Origin: Nocardia lijiangensis NBRC 108240
GTDB taxonomy: Bacteria; Actinomycetota; Actinomycetes; Mycobacteriales; Mycobacteriaceae
Direction: 5' to 3'
Assembly: GCF_001613045.1 (NCBI RefSeq)
Contig: NZ_BDBP01000065.1
Span: 1-60,965 of the forward strand
DNA length: 60,965 nucleotides
Below, one piece after another: positions 25,827-34,390 of the stretch. Each line of letters starts with the position of its first letter. Position 1 is the stretch's first letter. A program made the translations under genes and the position numbers. The notes beneath the pieces are model-generated. The model made no database searches and had not been told where the DNA came from. It was given only the letters and a program-made list of their open reading frames with translations.

Positions 25827-26846
25827 TCAGCCGTTCAGCCCCATGCCCTGCGCGAGCAGCGGCCAGGAGTCGTGCAGCGCCTCTTCCCAGTACGGCCAGT
25901 AGTGCGTGCCGACCGGGTTGAACTGGTAGGTCGCCGGGATGCCCAGCGAGTCGAGCCGGTTCTTCAGGTTGGCGGTGCAGCCGTTGACGGCCGCCTCGAT
26001 GATCACACCGAGGCTGAGGTTGACCGCGCCCATCGGTCCGGGGGCGGTGCTCAGGTAGTACTGAACGTCCTCCATGACCGGGATGCCGCTGCCGCTGGAG
26101 ACGTAGAGCAGCGTGCCGCGCAGCTTCTCCGCGTTGATGACCGGGTCGTTCGCGGCCCACAGCGGGCTGTCGGCGGGACCGTACATGTTCACGGTGTTGC
26201 CGCCCGCCCAGGTCTCGGTGGCCAGCTTGACGAACTGCTGCCCCATCGGGTCGGCGATCTGGGCGCACCCGCTGTAAGCGGCGACGGTCTTCCATACGCC
26301 GGGCTTGGCCTCGGCCAGCTGCAACACCGACGTGCCGGACGTCGACAGACCGGCCAACGCGTTGAGGCCGGTCGAGTTCAGCGTCTGGTCCAGCAGCGGC
26401 GGCAGCTCCTCGGTGAAGAACGTTGTCCACTTGTTCAGCCCGAGAACCGGATCCCGCTGCTGCCAGTCGGTGTAGTAGCTGCCGCGACCGCCGATCGGCT
26501 GGATGACGTTGACCGGCTTGTCGGCCAGCCATTCCAGCGCGTGCGTTGCGGCCCGCCAGCTGGCGGTTCCCTCACCGGCGTCCAGGCCGTTGAGCATGTA
26601 GAGGTTCGGCGCGGGCTTGGACTCGTCGGCCGGACGCTGCACGTCGACCTTGATTTCGGTGTCCATCGCCGCCGAGTACACCTTCAGGTGCCAGGTGCGC
26701 CCCTCCTTGACGATGGAGGTGACGGCCGAGGGTTTCTGCGGCTCGGCCGAAACGGCGCCGCCTGCCAGTGCCACGGACAGCGCGGCGGTCAGTGCGACAG
26801 CGGCGGTCCGCAGAGCGGCCATGTTGCGTAATGCGGAAAGCTTCAT
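25827..26846 (-). CDS. Exported mycolyltransferase/esterase (antigen 85 type)
   Basis: A 339-residue secreted alpha/beta-hydrolase. The signal peptide spans about residues 1-34 and ends AVSA. The mature protein carries NGLDAGEG, a loop IGGRGSYYTDW, the nucleophile Ser168 in AGLSTSGTS, and a C-terminal GTHYWPYW containing the catalytic His, all as in the Ag85/FbpA family. These enzymes move mycolic acids onto trehalose or arabinogalactan in the outer envelope. The ATG at 26846 is chosen because it begins the signal peptide (MKLSALRN). The longer frame starting 13 codons upstream lacks support. Its presence is strong evidence for a mycolate-bearing host. Confidence 0.92.
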   Translation of the reverse strand: MKLSALRNMAALRTAAVALTAALSVALAGGAVSAEPQKPSAVTSIVKEGRTWHLKVYSAAMDTEIKVDVQRPADESKPAPNLYMLNGLDAGEGTASWRAATHALEWLADKPVNVIQPIGGRGSYYTDWQQRDPVLGLNKWTTFFTEELPPLLDQTLNSTGLNALAGLSTSGTSVLQLAEAKPGVWKTVAAYSGCAQIADPMGQQFVKLATETWAGGNTVNMYGPADSPLWAANDPVINAEKLRGTLLYVSSGSGIPVMEDVQYYLSTAPGPMGAVNLSLGVIIEAAVNGCTANLKNRLDSLGIPATYQFNPVGTHYWPYWEEALHDSWPLLAQGMGLNG

Positions 26847-27182
26847 CGAATAGTCAATTCCAGTCCACGGGCCGCCTCCGGCCACATTGTCGTCGAAGTG
26901 GTTTCGTCGTCGATCGATCGCCGACGGCGCACGGTCGCACCGTAGCCCCGCCCCGCCGACCTGGCAATTCGCCCGGTATCCGATAGCGCATCGATCACCC
27001 TCTTACTGTATTCGGACAGGCCCGCCGGGCCATCACCCCAGAACTACGTCTTTCGCGGAGCCAAAACCGTTACTCGACAGGACCATTCAGGCTTCCTGAT
27101 GGGTGGATTCGCTCGTCGCTTCGGGCAGCAGACACCCGCCGACACGCTCGAGATCGGCCGCGGCTGAATACTCTGTCCAGTC
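26847..27182. other. Intergenic region of 336 bases
   Basis: Divergent space between the mycolyltransferase and the lipoprotein. No gene, strong palindrome or RNA structure was found. Confidence 0.5.
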
Positions 27183-27788
27183 GTGGTCGGATTTCGATGT
27201 GTCGGACGGCGCCTGATTCTTGCCGCCGTCGCGGCGATCTGCGCGGTCTCCTGCGGTGTGTCGACGTCCGATTCACCCACGACAACAGCGTGCTCCGCTG
27301 GCGAATCGACCGCCGCGGCTTTCACCACCGAACGGCGCCCGGGTTGGTTCACCATCCAGGTCCCGAAGTTGCCAGGCTGGGAGCAGCGGCAGGTGGACCA
27401 GCCAGCCCCCGCCTTCGTGCTGCATCGTTTCGATCCTCCGTCGGGAGGAGTCGACATGGGAACAGCGACGGTCACAGTCGCGGCCTTCAGTCCGACGGCG
27501 AGCGCCGACCAGGCATTCGACCACCTCGACCGCCTGAGGACAGGCGTACTCGGCTGGCAGCAAACACGGCACGAGGCCGTCGAAGTATGTGGTCAGCGCG
27601 GAATCCGCGTCGCGGGGACTGCCACCGGTGCGGGGCTCGACATGCATTACGAATACGTCGAACTCGCTTACGATTCCGGCGGGACGGTGTATCCGATACA
27701 GGTGGCCGGCCAAGTTCGTATCGCCGACCTGCCGCGATACGCGAGCGATCTCGACACGATCCTCGGCGGCGTGCGGGTCGTCCCGTAA
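27183..27788 (+). CDS. Lipoprotein, LpqN/LpqT-like
   Basis: A 201-residue predicted lipoprotein. The signal peptide has a hydrophobic core (LILAAVAAICAV) and a lipobox ending in a Cys at about residue 24 (AVSC), followed by a Ser/Thr-rich linker. The mature part contains PGWFTIQVPKLPGW and a C-terminal segment DLDTILGGVRV. These resemble the LpqN/LpqT family of actinobacterial lipoproteins, whose role is not settled. The start is a GTG at 27183, and no strong ribosome site is visible. Family assignment is tentative. Confidence 0.7.
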   Translation: MVGFRCVGRRLILAAVAAICAVSCGVSTSDSPTTTACSAGESTAAAFTTERRPGWFTIQVPKLPGWEQRQVDQPAPAFVLHRFDPPSGGVDMGTATVTVAAFSPTASADQAFDHLDRLRTGVLGWQQTRHEAVEVCGQRGIRVAGTATGAGLDMHYEYVELAYDSGGTVYPIQVAGQVRIADLPRYASDLDTILGGVRVVP

Positions 27789-27952
27789 ACCCAGGTCTCG
27801 AAAACCGGGTCGTATTTCCTGAAATTCTGGGTTCCGCGCACTGGTGGCAACCAATGGGGCGCGCCTAGGATCAAAGCCGTCGGGGAATGGCAACCGTTCA
27901 GCGATCGGTGAGTCGTCGACCCCGCGGGCCGGGCTCGCCGGAAGAGGCAGAG

Positions 27953-28315
27953 ATGAAGACCTACAAGACCCGCGAGGCAGGCAGGCTCCGTGTGCTCATG
28001 AGGGTGGCACTGGCAGGGGCCGCGATGGCAGTTCCGATGACGGCGGCAATCCCCGCAGCGGCCGTTCCCGCATCGACGCCGGGCGTGGTGCAGACCGAAT
28101 ATCCGGGCTACGACCGTCACGACCGTTGCGAGCGCGGCTACGGGTGGGACGACCGCGGATATGGCTACGACCGCGAATACGGCTGGAACGACCGTGGATA
28201 CGGCTATGACCGTGGACGCGACCGCGGCTACGACCGCTGCGAGCGTGGCTTCGACTACGGCGGGAGCGGCGGCTTGAACAACCTGTTCCCGTTCGGCCTG
28301 TTCGGTAGCAGCTGA
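27953..28315 (+). CDS. Small exported Tyr/Asp/Arg/Gly-rich protein
   Basis: A 120-residue protein that I do not recognise. The ATG at 27953 follows GAAGAGG and begins a signal peptide (MKTYKTREAGRLRVLMRVALAGAAMA, cleavage near PAAA-VP). The mature part is a low-complexity repeat of YGYDRG and GYGWDDRG units with two DRCERG motifs, ending in a hydrophobic tail LNNLFPFGLFGSS. Such proteins can bind metal, stick to surfaces or self-associate, but the sequence gives no function. Confidence 0.65.
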   Translation: MKTYKTREAGRLRVLMRVALAGAAMAVPMTAAIPAAAVPASTPGVVQTEYPGYDRHDRCERGYGWDDRGYGYDREYGWNDRGYGYDRGRDRGYDRCERGFDYGGSGGLNNLFPFGLFGSS

Positions 28316-28499
28316 CCGAACCGATTGCGCACGACCTGATAGCAACCACCCGGCGGCCCTCGGCGCCCTCGCGCGCTGAGCGGCCGGGGTAGTAGGCGTG
28401 TTCGGAATCGACCGAGCCCGCACGGCGACGGCAACCGCCGCGCAGGCTCGGCGATCTCATGCGGCGTCGACCCGCTGATCGAACTTCGGCGGGGCGACG

Positions 28500-29342
28500 T
28501 CAGTGAGCCCTGCCAACCGGAGTCGGCGCGGAGTCCCGGAACCGATCCGCGTGTTCGGCCGCCCACTCGGCGAAGGTCCGCGCCGGGCGGCCGAGCACCC
28601 GGGGAACGGTGTCGTCGACGGTCGCGGATTCCTCGGGCGGCGAGGCGTACCAGCCGATCACGTAATCGGCGTCGGCCCGGGAGACACCGGTGGCCATGAG
28701 CCGGTCCACAGCCTGCGCATGGGTGATCCGGTCGAAGGCGATGTCGCGGCCGACCGCCACGGACAAGATCGCGAGACGTTCGTGCAGGCTCAACGGCTGC
28801 GGGCCGGTGAGGTTGTACGCGCGGCCCGCGTGGCCGTCTTCGAGCAGGGCGGCGGCGGCCACGGCGCCGATATCGGCCTCGTGCACCACGGCGCTCGGGA
28901 AGTCGTAGGGTTCGCGCACCACGCCCGCGGCCCGGATCGAGTCGATCCAGGTCAGCGTGTTGGACATGAATTCCTGCGGTTCGAGTCGCGTCCACTCCAC
29001 GCCGGAGTCGGCGACGGCCTGTTCGACCGGGCCGACGCCGCCGCCCCAGACGACCGTGATGCGCCGGACGCCCGCGTCGACGGCGCGGCGGACCAGATCG
29101 GGACCGACCTCGGCCAGTCCGGCCGTCACGGTGATGTGCAGGCGGGTGATGCCGTCGAGCGCCTCGGTCAAGGTCTCGGGTGCGGTGTGGGTGCCCGCCG
29201 CCAGTTCCACTCCGGGCGGGAGTTTCGCGGCAGCGGCGGCCGGATTCCGGGTGAGTGCCCGGACGCGCTCGCCTCGACGCACGAGTTCTGCCACGACATG
29301 GCGACCGGTGTTGCCGGTCGCGCCTGTTACCAGTGTTGTCAC
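28500..29342 (-). CDS. NmrA-like NAD(P)-binding oxidoreductase
   Basis: A 280-residue atypical short-chain dehydrogenase. It opens with the nucleotide-binding motif LVTGATGNTGRHV and continues with a domain like NmrA/QorB proteins (VRALTRNP, GDxxxPETL-type region, LEPQEFMSN). The usual Tyr-x3-Lys catalytic pair is not seen, as in regulator-like or NADPH-sensor members. The GTG at 29342 is chosen because GGAAAGG lies seven bases upstream. A GTG five codons earlier overlaps this site. The gene stands alone and is divergent from the coiled-coil protein. Confidence 0.85.
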   Translation of the reverse strand: MTTLVTGATGNTGRHVVAELVRRGERVRALTRNPAAAAAKLPPGVELAAGTHTAPETLTEALDGITRLHITVTAGLAEVGPDLVRRAVDAGVRRITVVWGGGVGPVEQAVADSGVEWTRLEPQEFMSNTLTWIDSIRAAGVVREPYDFPSAVVHEADIGAVAAAALLEDGHAGRAYNLTGPQPLSLHERLAILSVAVGRDIAFDRITHAQAVDRLMATGVSRADADYVIGWYASPPEESATVDDTVPRVLGRPARTFAEWAAEHADRFRDSAPTPVGRAH

Positions 29343-29522
29343 GGTATTCCTTTCCACCGCGACGACGCTAAGAGCTCAACATAGGTCGAGGTCAATGCCC
29401 CGAATTCCGGCGGCCCGCAGAACCCGCGCCGACCTCGGCCGAACCCGCGGGCTCCCCGATAACCGCACCCCTTGTCGGCGAGGCCGACGCCGGGAAGGCG
29501 ACTGGGCTGCGATGATTCCGGG

Positions 29523-30206
29523 GTGACTCAGTGGCTCCCCCTCTTCAGTTCCCTGGTCGTCGCCTTCGTCGTGTTGGTCGGCGTCCTCATCACCAACCGC
29601 ACGAACCGCCGGGCGATCGACGCGGCCGACGAGCGCGGCAGCATCGCGCTCGAGGCCGCGCAGCGGAATGTGGAGGCGGTCAATGCCGCGGCCGAGCAGC
29701 GCAGCATGTCCGTGCTGGAAGCCGCGCAACGGAATACCGAAGCCGCCGAACAGCGCGAGCACGAGAAATGGCGGCGCGAATCGGTGCTCGCGGCCGTCAC
29801 CACCCTGCTGGCGACCTCGGCCTCGGTCCGGCAGCAGCTGTCCAGCCAGGACTTCACCTATCTCGGGGAGATCGACAGGTTCGGCCTCGACCTGCACGAA
29901 AGCATCGGGCAGTGCGCCGGATCGGTCACCCGGTTGCGAATCCTGTCGGGCCCGCGCATCCCCAACCGCTGTGAAGATCTGCTGCGCACTCTCACCGCGG
30001 CCGCGAACATCACCGTCCAGAAGCTGACTCTCACGCTGGACGGCGAAGCGACCGTCGACGACCTCGACGACATCCGGACGTTGTGGCACAAGGCCATTGC
30101 CAGCACTGTCGAGCAGGAGCTGTCGGTGGTCAAGGCCGCCCGAGCCGAACTCGGCCTGGACCCGCTGCCGACGCCGGAGCGCTCGCCCGCGGCTTCCGCT
30201 GTGTAG
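29523..30206 (+). CDS. Membrane-anchored coiled-coil protein, hypothetical
   Basis: A 227-residue protein with one N-terminal membrane helix (about residues 5-25). A long Ala/Glu/Arg helix follows to about residue 85 and carries repeats of EAAQRNxEA, so a coiled coil is likely. The rest is helical and soluble. The GTG at 29523 starts just before the membrane segment. I do not recognise the family, and its neighbours give no hint. Confidence 0.72.
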   Translation: MTQWLPLFSSLVVAFVVLVGVLITNRTNRRAIDAADERGSIALEAAQRNVEAVNAAAEQRSMSVLEAAQRNTEAAEQREHEKWRRESVLAAVTTLLATSASVRQQLSSQDFTYLGEIDRFGLDLHESIGQCAGSVTRLRILSGPRIPNRCEDLLRTLTAAANITVQKLTLTLDGEATVDDLDDIRTLWHKAIASTVEQELSVVKAARAELGLDPLPTPERSPAASAV

Positions 30207-30243
30207 GACGAGCACGAAAAGGCCGGGCGGGCAGTCGTTTCCG

Positions 30244-30723
30244 CTAGGTCGACCGCTGCTGTCCGGTCACTCCGACCAGGTCCGTGTCGGCGGGCTTGCG
30301 GCGGAACGAGATGTGCCGGTGGCCGAAGAAACTGGCCACCGCGACCAGCGCCATCACCACCACCGCGGAAGGAATGCTCGGCAGGTGCAGCAGCGAGACC
30401 GCCGCCTGCAGCAGCACCATGTTCATCAGCAGGCCGCCGGAATTCACCGCGACGAAGGCGAAGAAATCGCGCGCGACGCGCCCCCGCACCCGGAAGACCA
30501 GGGTGCGGTGCAGCACGAACGCGATGACGATGCTGATGCTGTAGGCCGCGGCGGGCGCGAGCGCGGCCGAGACGCGGTTGTCGAAGATCGCCAGCCACAT
30601 CACCGTCAGCGCGATACCGAGTCCGGTGTTCACCATGCCGACCATGGCGAACGCGATCTCCTGTCGCCGCACGATGCGCAGCAGCGGGCCGGGATCCAGT
30701 GCCGCCTGGTCGACGGTGTTCAT
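30244..30723 (-). CDS. GtrA-family membrane protein
   Basis: A 159-residue protein with four membrane helices and the GtrA hallmark segments FAMVGMVNTGLG and a conserved second-helix region. GtrA proteins are thought to flip or assist flipping of lipid-linked sugars for wall glycosylation. The ATG at 30723 overlaps the stop of the large membrane protein upstream by four bases, so the two act together. C-terminus basic. Confidence 0.85.
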   Translation of the reverse strand: MNTVDQAALDPGPLLRIVRRQEIAFAMVGMVNTGLGIALTVMWLAIFDNRVSAALAPAAAYSISIVIAFVLHRTLVFRVRGRVARDFFAFVAVNSGGLLMNMVLLQAAVSLLHLPSIPSAVVVMALVAVASFFGHRHISFRRKPADTDLVGVTGQQRST

Positions 30724-32951
30724 CGGACGGCGTCCGCCAGCGCGGCGTCGTCCGCGAGCGCCGGCGCAAATTCGGCGGGCCCGCCGTGCCGACGGCCGCG
30801 GCGGTACAGCCAATGCAGCACGCCGACGCCGAGCAGTCCGGCCAGGGCGCTCGCGCCGCCGATCTTCCAGCCCGGCGGCTGCCAGGCGAGTTCCAGTTCG
30901 GCGTTCTGGGTACCGGCCGGGATATCGACGGCGACAAAGGTTTTCGCGACGGCGTCGAACGGTAGGTCGCGGCCGTCGAGGGTGACGCGGTAGCCGGGCC
31001 AATTCAGTCGCGCGAACACCACCCGGCCGCCCGTCTCCGAGCTGACCCGGACCCGGCTTGTGGTGTCGGATTCGGCGAGCGAGGTGGCGGTCACGCCGTT
31101 CGCGGCGGCGACGCGGCCGTCGACGGTCGAGAGCAAGCCGTTCTCCCGCTCCAGCACGGCGATGTACCTCTCGTGGCCGGGGTAGTCGACCCACTGCCAG
31201 CCCTGCGGGGCGGGCTGATTCCTGGCGTCCGGGTACAGGGCGGTGTGCAGCACGACCCGGTCCACCTTCATCAGGTCGACGATGGTCTTGCCGGTGGTCG
31301 GCTCGACGGCAAAGGCCCTGCGGAAAGCGTCGGGGCAGACGCTGGTGTCCCACCGCATGCACAGCATCTCGCCGAACTGGAGGTGGCCGTTCGGGGTGTA
31401 TCCACTGACGTAGGTCAGCTCGAGATCCTTGGCGTAGTTGCCGAAGACCAGCGATCCGTACGCGCCGTCCAGGGTGCGCTCGGCGGGCGGGATGAGGGCG
31501 CGATCGCCCAGTTGCAGCGTGGTGCCTGGGAAGTCGGGGAAGGCGGCCTTCATCTGCGAGCGGTGCTCAGGCAGATTCCAGCCGAGCGGCGTCGGCTGGG
31601 CAGACCACACCTGCAGGTAGGCGATGGGGAAAATCGAGACGAGCACCAGCGCGCTCGCCGCAGCGATCCCGCGGCGCAGGGCCAGCCACACCACGGCCGC
31701 GCCGAGCGCCGCCACCGCGAGGGCCGAGACCAGGTGCCACACCGCTTCCTGCGGCGCCGCCGAGAGCGAACGCAGCAGCAACAGACCGATCAACCCCGCC
31801 GCGATCAGCCCGCGCCGCCGCCAGTCGGCGAAGGTCGCGAAACGGCCGAGCAGCACGCCGACCAGCACCAGCAGGCCGAGCGCCACCATCGGCAGCACGC
31901 GGGCGGGCCAGCGCAGCGGGCCGATGGCGCCCGGGCCTGCGGTCCACATCAGCATGATTGCCGTGAACAGCGCGGGCGCGGTCAGTTCGCGCGCCGAATC
32001 CAGTGCCTTGCGCCAGTCGACGAACGCCAGCGCCGGGATCACGAACCAGGCGACGTAGACCACCGGCATCGGCTGCACGTAGCCCCACCACGTGGTGAAC
32101 GCGGGCAACGTACTGGGCAGGCTGGCGTTCAACGACTCCGACCACGGCACCGTCAGCAGCTGATCGTTGTTGATCTGCGCGGTGCCGCGCCAGGTGACCT
32201 TGGCCGACAGCATGCTCGGCAGATACGTCGCGAGCCCGGCCAGCGCCGCGCAGGCCGACACCGCGAGCAGGCGCAGCGGCGGTTGCCACCTGCGCTGGTA
32301 GACGAGTTCGCCGAACACCACCGCGGCGATCATGATCCCGGCCTCGACCGCGGGGAAGATGTACTGCACCGAGATGGCCAGGTACAGGAAGACGAAGGTC
32401 GGGATCGGGCCGGAGCGCCCGCGCGCGTAGCGCACACCCGACGCCCACGCGTGCGTCAGCCAGGCGGTGCCGGTGAACGCGGTCATCCAGCTGGCCTCGT
32501 CGAAGAACAGCAGCCAGCCGCTGAACGGGATGGCGACACCGGCCACGGCCGCCCACGGCGCCCGCGACCCGTAGGCCAGGCAGATCCGGTAGACGCCGAG
32601 CCCGAGCACGATCGCGAAGATCAGCTTGACCACGGTGGCGTACAGCGCGAGGTTGTCCACCGAGGGCGCGATCAGATCGATCAGCAACTGCGGCGGATTC
32701 AGCAGGCCCGCCTCTTCGATGGTGTAGTTGCCCGCCATCCAGTGCTCGGGGACCAGCATCGGGAAATCACCGTCGCGCAGCCGCCTGCCCATCATCACCC
32801 ACAGCGGGGCGTACTGGGACTCGGTGTCGTCGGCATAGAAATGCCGAGCATTGGCCAGCAGAACCGCGACATACCCCGCGACTACGCCGAACGCGGTGAC
32901 GATGCCCCACTTGTACACCTCGCGCGGCGCGAGCGCTCCACTGTCCACCAC
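30720..32951 (-). CDS. YfhO-like polytopic membrane protein, probable GT-C glycosyltransferase
   Basis: A 743-residue integral membrane protein with about a dozen hydrophobic helices and a C-terminal exported beta-domain (LNWPGYRVTLDGRDLPFDAV). This domain is typical of the YfhO/GT-C proteins that transfer sugars from polyprenyl carriers. The first extracytoplasmic loop contains DDTESQYAPLW, with the Asp-Asp expected in GT-C enzymes. It starts at a GTG (32951) and overlaps the GtrA gene, suggesting a lipid-linked sugar flipping and transfer pair decorating cell-wall polysaccharide (inference). Confidence 0.8.
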   Translation of the reverse strand: MVDSGALAPREVYKWGIVTAFGVVAGYVAVLLANARHFYADDTESQYAPLWVMMGRRLRDGDFPMLVPEHWMAGNYTIEEAGLLNPPQLLIDLIAPSVDNLALYATVVKLIFAIVLGLGVYRICLAYGSRAPWAAVAGVAIPFSGWLLFFDEASWMTAFTGTAWLTHAWASGVRYARGRSGPIPTFVFLYLAISVQYIFPAVEAGIMIAAVVFGELVYQRRWQPPLRLLAVSACAALAGLATYLPSMLSAKVTWRGTAQINNDQLLTVPWSESLNASLPSTLPAFTTWWGYVQPMPVVYVAWFVIPALAFVDWRKALDSARELTAPALFTAIMLMWTAGPGAIGPLRWPARVLPMVALGLLVLVGVLLGRFATFADWRRRGLIAAGLIGLLLLRSLSAAPQEAVWHLVSALAVAALGAAVVWLALRRGIAAASALVLVSIFPIAYLQVWSAQPTPLGWNLPEHRSQMKAAFPDFPGTTLQLGDRALIPPAERTLDGAYGSLVFGNYAKDLELTYVSGYTPNGHLQFGEMLCMRWDTSVCPDAFRRAFAVEPTTGKTIVDLMKVDRVVLHTALYPDARNQPAPQGWQWVDYPGHERYIAVLERENGLLSTVDGRVAAANGVTATSLAESDTTSRVRVSSETGGRVVFARLNWPGYRVTLDGRDLPFDAVAKTFVAVDIPAGTQNAELELAWQPPGWKIGGASALAGLLGVGVLHWLYRRGRRHGGPAEFAPALADDAALADAVR

Positions 32952-33024
32952 GAGTCCCAGACCCTACAGGCAACCTCCCGCGACCGAACGGAAGATGAAC
33001 AACGGCGGCGCCCGTGTGGGCCGA

Positions 33025-33645
33025 TCAAGCGGCCGGTTCGACCGTCATCTCGACGTGCATGCCCGCCGCGGTCACCATATTGACGAGCGAGTCCAGGCTG
33101 AACAAATGCACCTTGCCGCGCATGAGGTCGGAGACCCGAGGTTGGGTCACGCCAAGCCGCTCGGCCGCAGCCAGTTGCGTCCAGCCCTGGGCGGTGATCC
33201 GCTCGGTCAGCTCGATCATCAGCCGCGACCGCAGTCGCATGTTCTCCGCCTCCTGTGGGGTGTCCTCGATCGCATCCCACACGCTGTCGAACGTCTCGTC
33301 CGCCATCAGCGCTCTCCCTTTCTCGAACTCCGCCACGACCTGCCTGAGCCGCTTGGCCGCCAGATTCAGATCCGCTGCCGGGATCTGCTGGGTCTTCTTC
33401 TGGAAACAATGCAGGACGCAGATGTGGTCGGCGAGCTTCGCTACATAGATGACACGAAACGCGCCGTTGTGGTCCCGGACCCGGATCTCACGGACACCGA
33501 GTCCGACGGCCGAGACCGGTTTCCAGTCGGTCGGGTCCAGACCACGTTGAACCCGGTCGAGTTGATAACCGCATTCCCGGCGCGCGGCGAGCGGGAACTC
33601 ACGGAGGTCGTCGAGCGCGGTGGCAACGAACCTGATCGGCTTCAC
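33025..33645 (-). CDS. HigB-like toxin fused in frame to HigA-like antitoxin
   Basis: A single open frame of 206 residues joins two proteins normally made from separate genes. The first part (to about residue 112) is a RelE/HigB-type toxin of the phage Gp49-like group, with VREIRVRDHNGAFRVIYVAK and a C-terminal HCFQKKT segment. The second part, starting with Met at 33306 (MADETFDSVW), is a XRE-type antitoxin with the helix-turn-helix TQLAAAERLGVTQPRVSDLM. No stop codon separates them. A good ribosome site (AAAGGGAG) precedes the internal ATG, so the antitoxin could also be made alone (93 aa). The GTG at 33645 is preferred. A TTG at 33660 lies inside the operator palindrome. Confidence 0.85.
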   Translation of the reverse strand: MKPIRFVATALDDLREFPLAARRECGYQLDRVQRGLDPTDWKPVSAVGLGVREIRVRDHNGAFRVIYVAKLADHICVLHCFQKKTQQIPAADLNLAAKRLRQVVAEFEKGRALMADETFDSVWDAIEDTPQEAENMRLRSRLMIELTERITAQGWTQLAAAERLGVTQPRVSDLMRGKVHLFSLDSLVNMVTAAGMHVEMTVEPAA

Positions 33646-33654
33646 GCAGGCAAT

Positions 33655-33670
33655 ATACAAGTTTTTGTAT
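33655..33670. promoter_or_regulatory. Palindromic operator of the HigBA gene
   Basis: ATACAA (33655-33660) and TTGTAT (33665-33670) are separated by four bases immediately upstream of the toxin start. A site of this kind is expected for autoregulation by the antitoxin's helix-turn-helix. Confidence 0.6.
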
Positions 33671-33815
33671 GTCAGCGTACCGCGTTCGCTGGGTTCGGGA
33701 AACCGCTGCGAGGAACAGGTTGGCGCCCTCCGCTCGACCGGGAGGAAACGGGGTGAACGATGCGGGGGCGGAACTAAACTCGAGCTCTCCAGTCTTCGGT
33801 GGTGAGCGAGGCGAG

Positions 33816-34268
33816 ATGCGCACTCGGTTCGAGTTCGACCTGCATACCGTCGCGACGCCGGAACAAGTCGTCGAGTTGTTCACCGATTTCTCCGCGGAGC
33901 GGCCGCGGCGGTGGCCTGCGCTGTCGGCGCGGCGGTATCGGGTGTTCGAGGTGGGTGAGCACACCGCGGACGTGGTGGAGGGGCAGGACTTCCCGAGGAT
34001 CTCGGCGCGCTGGCGCTACGACTGGTCGACGCCGGGGACGGTGCGCATGCACGTGGTCGACAGCGATTACCTGGCGCCGGGTGGTTTCCACGAGCTGACG
34101 GTTCACCCGGCCGAGGATGGCGGTAGCGATGTGCACGGGGTGTGGGACAACACTGCGGTGCATCCTTCGACCCTGGCCACGTTGGCGATGATGCGGCTGA
34201 TGGGGCGGCAGTTCTTCGTCACGTATTACACGCGCGTCTTCGATCGGCTCGCGGAGGAGAACGACTGA
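33816..34268 (+). CDS. SRPBCC-like protein
   Basis: A 150-residue soluble protein opening with MRTRFEFDLHTVATPEQVVELFTDFS, the usual first strand and helices of START/SRPBCC folds that bind hydrophobic ligands. A GAGGCGAG sequence precedes the ATG at 33816. The 49 codons upstream in the same frame look non-coding. Ligand unknown. Small proteins of this type are common in actinobacteria. Confidence 0.75.
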   Translation: MRTRFEFDLHTVATPEQVVELFTDFSAERPRRWPALSARRYRVFEVGEHTADVVEGQDFPRISARWRYDWSTPGTVRMHVVDSDYLAPGGFHELTVHPAEDGGSDVHGVWDNTAVHPSTLATLAMMRLMGRQFFVTYYTRVFDRLAEEND

Positions 34269-34390
34269 GCCATCGGCGCTCACAGACGGCCCGTCCATGG
34301 GTCGACCACCTCGGTGCCGTGCCCGACGGCGCCGAACACGGCGTAGCCCCAACTGAGCGAGGTGTGCGCCGAGAGCGGGTTCGGCGCGAT

